Assembly: GCF_013408655.1 (NCBI RefSeq)
Contig: NZ_JACCBP010000002.1
Coordinates: 248,001-312,000, forward strand
Direction: 5' to 3'
DNA: 64,000 nucleotides
Origin: Pigmentiphaga litoralis
GTDB taxonomy: Bacteria > Pseudomonadota > Gammaproteobacteria > Burkholderiales > Burkholderiaceae_B
Within the stretch, counting starts at the first letter, position 1, and each line of letters starts with the position of its first letter. Made by a program: the position numbers and the translations under genes. Shown in pieces: positions 55,701 through 64,000 of the stretch. The notes under the pieces are model-generated. The model was given only the letters and a program-made list of their open reading frames with translations, was not told the DNA's origin and searched no databases.

Positions 55701-57290
55701 TCAGCGCTGGAAGTCGGTCGCACGAGCCAGGACCGCCGGGTCGGCGCGCAGCACGGCCTTGGCGATCTTGTGGGTGGGGGTGTGGGGGAGTTCATCCAGC
55801 AGGACCACATATCGCGGCACCTTGATTGCCGCCAGCCGTTCCCGGCACCAGTCCACGATGTCTTGCGCCCGCAGCGGCGTCGCCGGCCTTGCCACGACTG
55901 CCACCAGGATGTCGTCTTCACCAAGGTCGGAAGGCACGGCAAGGGCGGCGCTTTCAAAGACGGCGGGATGTTCGCCGATCACCATCTCGAGTTCAGCCGC
56001 GGCAATGTTCTCGCCGCGGCGGCGGATGATGTCTTTCTTGCGGGAGATGTGGAAGAAGAAGCCGTCGGCATCGCGCCTGACCAGATCGCCGGTGGCAAGC
56101 CAGCCATCGCGCATCGTGGCTGCGGTCTGCTCCGGATCGCGAAAGTAGCCCTGCATCATGATGGGCGTCTGCACCAGCAGCTCGCCGACGACATCGGGGC
56201 CGACTTCATGTCCTTCGTCGTCGACGACACGGCATCGGGCCCAGGGGCGGTTCGGATCCGGATGGATACCTACTACCCCCATGCTGCCTTCTTTGTCGGG
56301 GCCGTGGTACGGATTGCAGGTCACGCCCGGGATTTCGGTCATGCCGAAGCCGGAAAAAAGATGGTGCACGCCGAATTCATTGCGAAAGATCCGCGCGGAT
56401 TTTTTGCGCACGCCATAGACGACCCGCAGCCTGTGATCAGGTCGATACTCGGTGCGATCGCGCGCGCACAGGATGGTGCCGATCGCCTCGATGATGTTGA
56501 CCACCGTGATGCCGTTGTCCGCAGCAGTGCGCCAGAAGGTGGAGGCTGAAAACTTTGGCACGACTAGCATGCTCGCGCCTGCCGCCAGCACGCCGCCTAT
56601 CGAATAGAACAGCGCATTCATGTGGAAAAACGGCAAGATGATCATGACGCGGTCATCGGGTTGCAGGTGGACCCGCGCCACATTGGCCTCGCCCGCCAGC
56701 ACGAGGTTCTGCTGGCTATGCATGACGCCTTTTGGGAACCCGGTCGTGCCCGACGTATAGATGATGACGCAGGTGCTGGACGCGGGCGCGTTGGCAGGCA
56801 GTGTCATCGGCGCGGCGGCATCGATGACGGAGTCGTAGTGGTTCGGACCCGGCGGGCCATCCAGTGTCAATAACCACGGAGGGGTCGAAAGTTCGGCGCG
56901 AACCGCTTCCACACGGTCGAGCGTTGCGGTGTCGGCGAGTATGCCTTCCACATCGGCATGCTGCAGCACATACCGCATTTCGCGCAGACCGAATTCCGGA
57001 TTGAGCGGCACCATGATCGCGCCGAGTCGTGCCAAGGCGAACAGGGTAACGATATGGGCAATGTCGTTGCGACCCACAATCGCCACGCGCGAGCCGGCTG
57101 TCACGCCCCGGGCCGCAAGGGCCGCGGCACAGTGTTCGTAGCGCACCCCAAACTCGGTCCACGTAAACGTGCGATCGTCCTGACGCACAAACGCATCGTC
57201 TTGCTTGAATGCCAGCCGGCTCTGGAACGCACCGTGCAACGTGCCATCGTGCACGGTGTAGCTGTTCAAGACGTCGAGCGGATTCTTCAT
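55701..57290 (-). CDS. AMP-forming acyl-CoA ligase
   Basis: This 529-residue protein of the ANL superfamily has the phosphate-binding IYTSGTTGFPKGVMHS, the LATGDLVRRDADGFFFH hinge with SRKKDIIRRRGENI, and the catalytic C-terminal lysine in PTHKIAKAVLR. Overall it resembles CaiC/FadD-type carboxylate-CoA ligases. It likely activates the carboxylic acid brought in by the divergent Bug-linked system to its CoA ester for the lyase encoded next. The exact substrate is not readable from sequence. Upstream, 144 bp separate it from the Bug gene. Confidence 0.9.
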   Translation of the reverse strand: MKNPLDVLNSYTVHDGTLHGAFQSRLAFKQDDAFVRQDDRTFTWTEFGVRYEHCAAALAARGVTAGSRVAIVGRNDIAHIVTLFALARLGAIMVPLNPEFGLREMRYVLQHADVEGILADTATLDRVEAVRAELSTPPWLLTLDGPPGPNHYDSVIDAAAPMTLPANAPASSTCVIIYTSGTTGFPKGVMHSQQNLVLAGEANVARVHLQPDDRVMIILPFFHMNALFYSIGGVLAAGASMLVVPKFSASTFWRTAADNGITVVNIIEAIGTILCARDRTEYRPDHRLRVVYGVRKKSARIFRNEFGVHHLFSGFGMTEIPGVTCNPYHGPDKEGSMGVVGIHPDPNRPWARCRVVDDEGHEVGPDVVGELLVQTPIMMQGYFRDPEQTAATMRDGWLATGDLVRRDADGFFFHISRKKDIIRRRGENIAAAELEMVIGEHPAVFESAALAVPSDLGEDDILVAVVARPATPLRAQDIVDWCRERLAAIKVPRYVVLLDELPHTPTHKIAKAVLRADPAVLARATDFQR

Positions 57291-57434
57291 TGTTGTCTTT
57301 TCAGAGGCCGCAAGAAGTAGTTGTGTTTGTCAAATACTAGCGCGCACAATCGCATTCACGCAATGAGAGAATAGCCGGCCGCCGAATCTCGTGGACGCTG
57401 GCAGAAGTGCAAATCAAGCACACCAAGGAGACCC

Positions 57435-58415
57435 ATGAAAACGCCGAGCCGTCTCGCTTTCTATCTAGGTATGTTGACAATGTCAACGACTTGGGCCGCC
57501 CCTGCCGACACCTATCCTGAACGGCCGATTCGCATCGTGGTGCCATTCGCTGCCGGCGGCGGTGGCGACTTCATCGTCCGCGCCTGGGCAGACAAACTGT
57601 CCGAGACCCTCAAGCAACCGGTCATCGTCGACAACCGCGGCGGCGGCAACACCGTCACCGGCACGGATGTCGTGGCCAAGGCGGCGCCGGACGGCTACAC
57701 GCTCCTCATCGTCAGTCCGAGCTTCGCGACCAACCCCACCTTGATGAGCAAGTTGCCCTACCGAACGCCTGACGATTTTGCGCCAGTCGGACTGGTCATC
57801 ACCTACGCCATGGGGCTGGCCGCGCGCGCCAATCTCGACGCCAACGACATCCCGCAATTGCTCGCCTATGCAAAGAACAACCCGGGAAAACTGAGCATCG
57901 CAACCTCGGGCGAAGGATCCGCGTCGTCGATGGCAGCCGAGCTCTTCAAGTCCGCCACGGGCGCGGACCTGCTCAGTGTGGCCTACCGCGGCGCCGGTCC
58001 GGCCCTGCTCGATGTGGCCTCGGGCAATGTCGATCTTTCGTTCACCGGGCTGTCCCAGATCAAGCCGCAACTGGATGGCAAACGAGTCAAACTGTTGGCC
58101 ACCTCCGGCTTGAAGCGGCTGCAATCCGCGCCCGATATCAAGACGATTGCAGAGCAAGGCGTCAAAGATTTCGAAGCCATCGTCTGGTGGGGAATTTTGG
58201 CGCCCGCCGGCACACCGAAAGAAATAGTTGCGAAAGTCAATCAAGCGTTGAAGGTCAGCCTTGCCGATCCGGAAGTGGCCAGGCGGCTGGAAGTCATCGA
58301 TGGCGAAGTGCGGGTATCGTCGCCGCAAGAGTTCGACGGCTTCATCCGCGAAGAGATGGTGCGGTGGGGCAAGCTGCTGAAACCTGACCCCGCCGCCAAA
58401 ACAGCGGCGCCTTGA
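57435..58415 (+). CDS. Bug family (tripartite tricarboxylate transporter) solute receptor
   Basis: This 326-residue periplasmic receptor has a signal peptide (cleavage near TWAAP, residue 22) and Bug hallmarks YPERPIRIVVPFAAGGGGD, KQPVIVDNRGGGNTVTG and LSVAYRGAGPALLDV. AAGGAG lies six bases before ATG 57435. No TctA/TctB membrane subunits are next to it. Its divergent arrangement with the ligase and lyase genes suggests a citrate-like or 3-hydroxy-3-carboxy acid as ligand. A bidirectional terminator follows directly. Confidence 0.92.
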   Translation: MKTPSRLAFYLGMLTMSTTWAAPADTYPERPIRIVVPFAAGGGGDFIVRAWADKLSETLKQPVIVDNRGGGNTVTGTDVVAKAAPDGYTLLIVSPSFATNPTLMSKLPYRTPDDFAPVGLVITYAMGLAARANLDANDIPQLLAYAKNNPGKLSIATSGEGSASSMAAELFKSATGADLLSVAYRGAGPALLDVASGNVDLSFTGLSQIKPQLDGKRVKLLATSGLKRLQSAPDIKTIAEQGVKDFEAIVWWGILAPAGTPKEIVAKVNQALKVSLADPEVARRLEVIDGEVRVSSPQEFDGFIREEMVRWGKLLKPDPAAKTAAP

Positions 58416-58420
58416 ACGTA

Positions 58421-58451
58421 AAAAAGGCATGCCGTAAAGCATGCCTTTTTT
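58421..58451. terminator. Bidirectional terminator between the Bug gene and dctA
   Basis: An 11-bp stem AAAAAGGCATG/CATGCCTTTTT (58421-58431 with 58440-58450) with an 8-base loop, A-rich on the left and T-rich on the right, six bases after the Bug stop and 43 bp beyond the dctA stop on the other strand. Confidence 0.9.
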
Positions 58452-58494
58452 GTGGGTTTGCGCGCAGCGCAGGCTGCGCGGCATCTCCATTCGA

Positions 58495-59847
58495 TCAGTG
58501 GCTGCCCACCGGCACCGGGTCGCGTCCTGCCGTGGCATGGTCGGGCACGAACACGCTTTCGCCACTCAAGGTCAGCGCCAGCTGTTCCTTGTCCAGCTCG
58601 CCTTCCCAGCGCGCCACGACAACCGCCGCCACCGCGTTGCCGACCAGGTTGGTCAGCGCGCGGCACTCGGACATGAAACGGTCCACGCCCAGGATCAGCG
58701 CCATGCCGGCCACCGGCACCGACGGGACCACCGACAGCGTGGCGGCCAGCGTGATGAAGCCCGCACCGGTGATACCGGCAGCACCCTTCGAACTGAGCAT
58801 GGCGACGGCCAGCAGCAGGATCTGGTCGGCGATCGGCAGCTGGATGTCCATGGCCTGCGCAATGAACAGCGCGGCCATCGTCATGTAGATGTTGGTGCCG
58901 TCCAGGTTGAACGAATACCCGGTCGGCACGACCAGGCCCACCACCGGCTTGGAGCAGCCGGCGTGTTCCATCTTTTCCATCAGCGTCGGCAAGGCGGCTT
59001 CGGACGAGCTCGTGCCCAGCACCAGCAGCAGTTCTTCGCGGATGTACTTGATCAGCTTCAGAATCGAAAAGCCGTTGTAGCGGGCCACTGCACCCAGCAC
59101 CACCAGCACGAACAGCAGGGAGGTCAGGTAGAAGGTCGCGACCAGGGCCGCCAGGTTGGCGATCGAGCCGATGCCGTACTTGCCGATGGTGAAGGCCATG
59201 GCGCCGAATGCGCCGATCGGGGCCGCCTTCATCAGGATCGAGACCAGCTTGAAGAACGCGCCCGAAATAGCCGTCAGGAAGTTCATGACCGGCGCGCCGC
59301 GTTCGCCGATGGCGCCCAGCGAAATACCGAACAGCACCGAGAAGAACAGCACCTGCAGGATGTCGCCGCCGGCAAACGCGCCCACCACCGTGTTCGGGAT
59401 GATGTTCATCAGGAAGCCGGTCAGGGTCTGCTCATGCGCCTTGGCCGAGTAGCTGGCCACGCTGGCCGCGTCGAGCGACGCCGGATTGATGTGCAGGCCA
59501 TGGCCGGGCTGGATCACGTTGGCCACCACCATGCCGATGATCAGCGCCAGGGTCGAGAAGGTCAGGAAATAGATCATGGCCTTGCCAACCACGCGTCCGA
59601 CTTTCTTCAAGTCCTGCATGCCCGCGATGCCGGTCGACACGGTCAGGAAAATGACCGGGGCGATGATCATCTTGACCAGCTTGATGAACGCGTCGCCCAG
59701 CGGCTTCATCTGTTCGCCGAGCTGCGGATAGAAATGGCCGAGCAGAATGCCCAGGGTGATGGCGAAGATGACCTGGAAATACAGGTGCTGATAGAGTTTT
59801 TTCTTGCGAGCGGGCGCGCCGCTCACCACGGGTTGTGGTGCGATCAT
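58495..59847 (-). CDS. dctA: C4-dicarboxylate:cation symporter DctA
   Basis: This 450-residue sodium/proton-coupled inner-membrane carrier imports succinate, fumarate and malate. It has the family's [11 protein letters not shown] motif, the serine-rich reentrant loop [11 protein letters not shown], and [12 protein letters not shown] near the N-terminus. ATG 59847 has AGGGGA nine bases upstream; a GTG 14 codons earlier is unlikely. It is transcribed away from dctB-dctD, and a perfect sigma-54 element lies 129 bp before the start, so expression should depend on phosphorylated DctD. Confidence 0.96.
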   Translation of the reverse strand: MIAPQPVVSGAPARKKKLYQHLYFQVIFAITLGILLGHFYPQLGEQMKPLGDAFIKLVKMIIAPVIFLTVSTGIAGMQDLKKVGRVVGKAMIYFLTFSTLALIIGMVVANVIQPGHGLHINPASLDAASVASYSAKAHEQTLTGFLMNIIPNTVVGAFAGGDILQVLFFSVLFGISLGAIGERGAPVMNFLTAISGAFFKLVSILMKAAPIGAFGAMAFTIGKYGIGSIANLAALVATFYLTSLLFVLVVLGAVARYNGFSILKLIKYIREELLLVLGTSSSEAALPTLMEKMEHAGCSKPVVGLVVPTGYSFNLDGTNIYMTMAALFIAQAMDIQLPIADQILLLAVAMLSSKGAAGITGAGFITLAATLSVVPSVPVAGMALILGVDRFMSECRALTNLVGNAVAAVVVARWEGELDKEQLALTLSGESVFVPDHATAGRDPVPVGSH

Positions 59848-59975
59848 GTTGGGATGTCCCCTGCCAGGTGTTGGAGCTTGGCGAACCATCCCGGGCCGGG
59901 CGGCTCTGCAAGCACATTGTTTTCACTGTCCTGTGCCTTCCGGCGGTGGCCAGCGGCATTCGGTGGATTGATTTA

Positions 59976-59990
59976 GCAATGCCTGTGCCA
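59976..59990 (-). promoter_or_regulatory. Sigma-54 (-24/-12) promoter of dctA
   Basis: Read on the minus strand, TGGCACAGGCATTGC matches the sigma-54 consensus TGGCAC-N5-TTGC exactly. It lies 129 bp upstream of ATG 59847, with the predicted start of transcription near 59964. The sigma-54 activator gene dctD is 2 kb away. Confidence 0.93.
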
Positions 59991-60025
59991 GGTGCGGGTG
60001 TCGACGCTAGATCGTTGATATGTAA

Positions 60026-60115
60026 AGGAATTCCTGACATACCCTGCGGCCGATCCTGCAACGGTTGTGCGGACTTTCGCTCGCGCAAGAACCGTCGTGT
60101 GTGATAATCCGCACA
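60026..60115. promoter_or_regulatory. Candidate DctD upstream activating sites
   Basis: A perfect 10-bp palindrome AGGAATTCCT at 60026-60035 and an inverted pair TGTGCGGA (60066-60073)/TCCGCACA (60108-60115) lie 60-150 bp upstream of the predicted dctA start, the normal distance for enhancer binding proteins. The second arm is next to TGTGATAAT, an extended -10-like element for dctB on the plus strand, so the same site could also affect dctB-dctD. Confidence 0.5.
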
Positions 60116-60138
60116 CGCCTTCCTGTGATCCCCATCGC

Positions 60139-62040
60139 GTGACCTCTTCCCTGCCTGACGTGACCGAGCCATCACTTGCCACCCCCGCGCCTGCACTGCT
60201 GGCCCGGCAGCGGCGCGCGTGGCGCTATTTCGCGGCCGCGGCGGTGGCGGCCCTGGCGGCCGTGCTGTTCCTGGCATCGCATGTGGGCGAGGACCAGGCC
60301 GTCAATGACGTACGCAGCCGGGCCGGGAACTCGGCGGCGCTCAAGGTCGCGGTGCTGATGAGTGAACTGGAAAAGCAGCGGTCGCTGCCTTTCGTGCTGG
60401 CGCAAGATGTGGAAGTCCAGGATGCCCTGCGATCGCGCGATCCGGCACGGCTCGAGGCGCTGGACGCCAAACTGTTCGCGCTCAAGTCGGGCACCGGCGC
60501 CGCCGTCATCTACCTGATCGACCCGGCCGGCATCACGCTGGCGGCCAGCAACTGGCGCGAGCCGACGTCCTTCGTGGGCAGCGATTATGGCTTTCGCCCG
60601 TACTTCCAGGAAGGTGTCGCCAACGGCTCGGCCGAGCATTTTGCGCTCGGCAATGTCAGCCAGCGGCCCGGCCTGTACCTGACGCGCCGGGTGGACAAAG
60701 ATGGGCTGCTGCTGGGTGTCGTGGTCGTCAAGGTCGAGTTCAATGGCGTGGAAGACAACTGGCGCCGCTTTCCCGAACCGACGTTTGTCACCGATGAAAA
60801 CGGTGTGGTGCTGCTGTCGGCCGTACCGGACTGGCAGTTCATGACCCTGGGCACCTTGCCCGAAGCCGACCGCGCCCGCCTGCGCGACAGCCTGCAATTC
60901 GGGGATGCGCCGCTGCAGCCCTTGCCGATCCGTACGGACCCCGAACGCCGCGGCGCCGAACACGTGCTGGCCACGGTGCCCGGCACCGGCCGCGAGGATC
61001 GCTATCTGCAAGTCAGCGTGCCTGTTCCCAGCACACAGTGGACCTTTCATTTCCTGGGACCGACCCGCGAACCGGTTGCGCGGGCCGCCACCCTGGCGCA
61101 GGCCGTGGGCGTGCTCGTCGTGCTGCTGTCCGTCTTTGCCGCGGGGCTAGTCCTGCACCGGCGGCACCTTGCCCGCAATGCCATCGCGGCGCAGACGGCG
61201 GTAAGGGAAGAGCTTGAGCGCCGGGTGGCGGCCCGCACGGCGGAACTGCGTGACGCCAATAAACACCTGGTCAGCGAGATGGACGACCGCCGCCGCGCCG
61301 AAGCGGGCCTGCAGCAGTTGCAGGAAGAGTTGGAACAGGCCAACAAGCTTGCCTTCCTGGGGCAGATCACGGCCGGGGTTGCGCATGAAATCAACCAGCC
61401 CGTGGCCGCCATCCGCAGCTTTGCCGACAACGCCGCCACCTTCCTGGACCGCGCGCAGACCGAACCGGTGCGGCGCAATCTGGCGTCGATCGCCGGCCTG
61501 ACGCAGCGTATCGGCGCCATCACCGACGAATTGCGTGCCTTTTCGCGCAAGGGGCGGTCGGGCATCGCGCCGACACGCGTGGCGGCGGCCATCGACGGCG
61601 CCTTGCTGCTGGTGGGCAATGCGCTGCATCGTCAGGGCGTCACGCTGATCCGGCCGGCCACGACCGAAGAGGTGTGGGTCATGGGCGAACGCATGCGGCT
61701 GGAACAGGTGCTGGTCAATCTGCTGCAGAACGCGGTGGATGCGCTGGAAGGCACGCCTGACGCACGGATCGTGCTGAGTGTGAGCGTCGATGCAGACGCC
61801 GTCGTCAAGGGTGCCAGCCGCGTCCGCATCGACGTGACCGACAACGGCCCTGGCATCGCCCCCGAGGTCATGGCCGCCTTGTTCACCCCCTTCACCACCA
61901 CCAAACCCCACGGCCTGGGCCTGGGTCTGGTCATTTCGCGGGACATCGCGGCCGACTTCGGCGGCGAACTGCAGGCGCACAGCGAGCCCGGCGCCGGCAC
62001 CCGTTTCACCCTGCTGCTGCAGCAAGCAAGGCCATCATGA
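60139..62040 (+). CDS. dctB: C4-dicarboxylate sensor histidine kinase DctB
   Basis: This 633-residue membrane kinase has two membrane segments enclosing a periplasmic double-PAS/CACHE-type domain (about residues 45-300; [15 protein letters not shown] and GLYLTRRVD), then a coiled coil and a transmitter. The H-box is [17 protein letters not shown], with N-box [12 protein letters not shown] and G-boxes [11 protein letters not shown] and [12 protein letters not shown]. It senses dicarboxylates with DctA and phosphorylates DctD. The start is a choice among GTG codons; 60139 is preferred over 60067 and 60160. The dctD start overlaps the stop. Confidence 0.94.
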   Translation: MTSSLPDVTEPSLATPAPALLARQRRAWRYFAAAAVAALAAVLFLASHVGEDQAVNDVRSRAGNSAALKVAVLMSELEKQRSLPFVLAQDVEVQDALRSRDPARLEALDAKLFALKSGTGAAVIYLIDPAGITLAASNWREPTSFVGSDYGFRPYFQEGVANGSAEHFALGNVSQRPGLYLTRRVDKDGLLLGVVVVKVEFNGVEDNWRRFPEPTFVTDENGVVLLSAVPDWQFMTLGTLPEADRARLRDSLQFGDAPLQPLPIRTDPERRGAEHVLATVPGTGREDRYLQVSVPVPSTQWTFHFLGPTREPVARAATLAQAVGVLVVLLSVFAAGLVLHRRHLARNAIAAQTAVREELERRVAARTAELRDANKHLVSEMDDRRRAEAGLQQLQEELEQANKLAFLGQITAGVAHEINQPVAAIRSFADNAATFLDRAQTEPVRRNLASIAGLTQRIGAITDELRAFSRKGRSGIAPTRVAAAIDGALLLVGNALHRQGVTLIRPATTEEVWVMGERMRLEQVLVNLLQNAVDALEGTPDARIVLSVSVDADAVVKGASRVRIDVTDNGPGIAPEVMAALFTPFTTTKPHGLGLGLVISRDIAADFGGELQAHSEPGAGTRFTLLLQQARPS

Positions 62041-63437
62041 TGTCACCCGCCACGTCCCTCATGCCTGACAGTCCTGCCCCCCAACGGGTGGTGTTCGTCG
62101 ACGACGACCCCGCCCTGCGCGAAGCCAATAGCCAGACCCTGGAACTGGCCGGCATGGATGTCACGGCGCTGCCCAATGCCCGCGCCGCGCTCGACCTGCT
62201 GACCGCCGACTTTTCCGGCGTCGTCGTCACTGACGTGCGCATGCCCGGCATTGACGGCCTGCAACTCTTCCGCGCGCTGCATGAACGGGACCCCGACCTG
62301 CCCGTGATCCTGGTGACCGGCCACGGCGATATCGGCATGGCGGTCGAAGCCATGCGGCAGGGCGCCTACGATTTCATTCCCAAGCCCTATCCGGCCGACC
62401 GCCTGCTGGCCACGGTCCGCAACGCCCTGGACAAACGCCGCCTGGTGCTGGAAAACCGCCAGCTCAAACAGCTTGCAAACGATGCCGGCGCCAGCCTGCC
62501 GCTGATCGGCGACACGGCCGTCATGCAGCGGCTGCGGCGCACCGTGCGGCACTTGGCGGATGCCGATGTGGACGTGCTGATCGAAGGTGAAACCGGCACG
62601 GGCAAGGAAGTGGTGGCCACGGCGCTCCACCAATGGAGCAGCCGCCGGCGGGAACACGCCTTCGTCGCCGTGAACTGCGGCGCGCTGCCCGAAGCCGTGA
62701 TCGAAAGCGAACTGTTCGGTCACGAACCCGGCGCCTTTACCGGCGCGCAGCGCAAGCGGGTGGGGCGCATCGAACACGCCAACAAGGGCACGCTGTTCCT
62801 GGATGAGATCGAAAGCATGCCGGTCATGTTGCAGGTCAAGCTGCTCCGGGTGCTGGAAGCGCGCGAAGTGTCACCCCTGGGCACCAACGACGTGCGCCCC
62901 GTGGACCTGCGCGTCGTGGCCGCCACCAAGGTCGACCTGAGCGACCCCGCGCAACGGGGGGACTTCCGCGAAGATCTGTTCCACCGGCTCAATGTGGTCA
63001 CGCTGCGGCTGCCCCCGCTGCGCGAGCGGCGCGACGACGTCGGCCTGCTGTTTTCCTACTTCCTGTCGCGTGCGGCGGCCCGCTTCAAGATGCCGGTGCC
63101 CGACGTGTCCGACGGGGTCCGCGCCTACCTGCGCGCGCACCGCTGGCCCGGCAACGTGCGCGAACTGGCGCACTTTGCCGAACGCGTGGCGCTCGGTCTG
63201 GCCGAAGAGGGGATGGAGGGCTCACGGACCCGCCCCGATCACACCGGTGACGCCGGCGCGACGCTGCCACAGCGGATGGAACGCTACGAAGCGACCTTGA
63301 TCCGTGACGCCCTGGCCACCTATCGCGGCGACGTCCGCGCCACCCTGCAGGCGCTGGGCATTCCGCGCAAGACCTTCTACGACAAGCTGCAGCGGCACGG
63401 CATCGACCGCGCCGCGTTCGAACTGCCGGGGGACTGA
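62037..63437 (+). CDS. dctD: C4-dicarboxylate response regulator DctD (sigma-54 activator)
   Basis: This 466-residue NtrC-type regulator has a receiver domain (about 15-130) with phospho-acceptor in [10 protein letters not shown], an AAA+ domain with Walker A GETGTGKE, the sigma-54-contacting GAFTGAQ loop and the arginine-finger region, and a C-terminal Fis-type helix-turn-helix ([20 protein letters not shown]). It should activate the sigma-54 promoter of dctA. The ATG overlaps the dctB stop by four bases. A perfect-stem terminator follows at 63481. Confidence 0.95.
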   Translation: MMSPATSLMPDSPAPQRVVFVDDDPALREANSQTLELAGMDVTALPNARAALDLLTADFSGVVVTDVRMPGIDGLQLFRALHERDPDLPVILVTGHGDIGMAVEAMRQGAYDFIPKPYPADRLLATVRNALDKRRLVLENRQLKQLANDAGASLPLIGDTAVMQRLRRTVRHLADADVDVLIEGETGTGKEVVATALHQWSSRRREHAFVAVNCGALPEAVIESELFGHEPGAFTGAQRKRVGRIEHANKGTLFLDEIESMPVMLQVKLLRVLEAREVSPLGTNDVRPVDLRVVAATKVDLSDPAQRGDFREDLFHRLNVVTLRLPPLRERRDDVGLLFSYFLSRAAARFKMPVPDVSDGVRAYLRAHRWPGNVRELAHFAERVALGLAEEGMEGSRTRPDHTGDAGATLPQRMERYEATLIRDALATYRGDVRATLQALGIPRKTFYDKLQRHGIDRAAFELPGD

Positions 63438-63480
63438 ACCCCCTGTCGGCAACGTCCTGGCGTCCTGGCGTCCAGACGAC

Positions 63481-63506
63481 AAAAAGGGGCGATATCGCCC
63501 CTTTTT
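63481..63506. terminator. Bidirectional terminator between dctD and the LysM gene
   Basis: A perfect 26-bp palindrome of five A, GGGGCG, ATAT, CGCCCC and five T. The symmetry provides a G-C stem and T run in both directions for the convergent genes. Confidence 0.93.
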
Positions 63507-63527
63507 GTTCACAACCACCAAGCAGGA

Positions 63528-64000
63528 TCAGCTGCGCGAATCCGTTCCCGGAATCTGCAGCGTCTTGCCCATCTGCACGGCGCTGCCCTTGATGCGGTTC
63601 AGCGCGCGCAGCTGGTCAACCGTGGTGTCATAACGCTTGGCGATCGACGACAGACTGTCGCCCTTCGTCACGCGATGCGTCCGCACGTGCACCTTCTTGC
63701 CCACCGCCGCCGCACCGCGCGCGGCCACGGGGCGCACCGCGGCCGGCACGGCCGTCGCGATGATGGCGGGTTCGCCAGCAGCAGCGCCCACTGGCACGAT
63801 CAGGCTGTCGCCTGCCGATACCGACGACTTCGGCCCCAGGCCGTTGGCGCTGCGCAGGGTGGCCACCGACGTGCGGTATTGCTTGGCCACGCTGGCCAGC
63901 GTGTCGCCACGCGCCATCTGGTGGGTGTGCCACGACGACAGTTCGCCGTTGTGCGCCAGCAGGTTGGCTTCGAACACGCCGATCCGGTCGGCCGGCAGGA
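63528..64000 (-). CDS. LysM-containing protein, C-terminal part (probably lytic transglycosylase MltD)
   Basis: The 5' part of the gene lies beyond the window; the frame is open to base 64000. The visible 157 residues contain two LysM repeats (ARGDTLASVAKQYRTSVATLRSANGL and KGDSLSSIAKRYDTTVDQLRALNRI in longer form) preceded by a LPADRIGVFEANL segment like that joining the catalytic and LysM regions of MltD. LysM binds peptidoglycan glycan strands. The catalytic domain is not visible, so the enzyme name is an inference. Confidence 0.8.
   Translation of the reverse strand, partial: LPADRIGVFEANLLAHNGELSSWHTHQMARGDTLASVAKQYRTSVATLRSANGLGPKSSVSAGDSLIVPVGAAAGEPAIIATAVPAAVRPVAARGAAAVGKKVHVRTHRVTKGDSLSSIAKRYDTTVDQLRALNRIKGSAVQMGKTLQIPGTDSRS

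Noticed and set aside
1..64000. Genomic island or prophage
   Set aside because: No integrase, transposase, phage gene or tRNA-flanked boundary was seen; GC content and codon use look even by eye throughout.

Overview
The window is high-GC DNA, tightly packed and rich in overlapping start/stop codons, with no rRNA, tRNA, phage or insertion sequence recognisable by eye. Gene content points to a betaproteobacterium of the Burkholderiales, most likely Alcaligenaceae (relatives of Bordetella, Achromobacter or Pigmentiphaga): two Bug-type solute receptors, a tkt-gap-pgk-fba-purC run followed by purE-purK-tsaC, and the five-step histidine pathway with hutF and hutG. The family assignment is inference from gene order and family knowledge, not from a search.

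Layout. 1-3746: a branched-chain-type ABC importer (receptor, two permeases, two ATPases). 3937-9845: hutU-hutD-hutI-hutF-hutG, taking urocanate to glutamate plus formate; the importer probably feeds it. 9842-12508 (minus): a c-di-GMP enzyme and rsmE. 12634-19232: transketolase, GAPDH, phosphoglycerate kinase, aldolase and purC, followed by an unassigned, strongly structured RNA-like segment with a terminator. 19401-24598: nitronate monooxygenase-like protein, thioredoxin/TPR co-chaperone, purE-purK and tsaC. 24730-26901: a Bug receptor divergent from ketodeoxyglucarate dehydratase, with two near-identical inverted operator-like sites over the candidate promoters. 27042-32255 (minus): a lipoprotein, flavin reductase, DUF72 protein, pdxH, ChaC-type cyclotransferase and an MFS permease.

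32345-42323 (minus) is the most unusual part: eight genes overlapping head to tail encode three small membrane proteins with periplasmic sensor-like domains, a fourth such domain fused to an MFS permease, a periplasmic binding protein, a GNAT acetyltransferase, a divergent alanine-racemase-like enzyme and, last, a membrane-bound RsbU/SpoIIE-type phosphatase. An RsbW-like kinase (45631-46083) and a STAS antagonist (46159-46500) lie 3-4 kb upstream of that operon, beyond tcdA and two AraC-type regulators. Together they could form a partner-switching signalling system with several extracellular inputs. Genes of the operon carry long in-frame tandem repeats in their non-conserved tails.

46501-48066: a JmjC/cupin-like protein and a class IV aminotransferase. 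48068-53905: a 1945-residue protein that is two UvrA units in one chain. 54070-54654: a small membrane protein and a 42-residue basic protein with its own terminator. 54889-58415: citryl-CoA-lyase-like enzyme, acyl-CoA ligase and a divergent Bug receptor. 58495-63437: the C4-dicarboxylate permease dctA, with a perfect sigma-54 promoter, divergent from dctB-dctD. The window ends in a LysM protein resembling the end of mltD.
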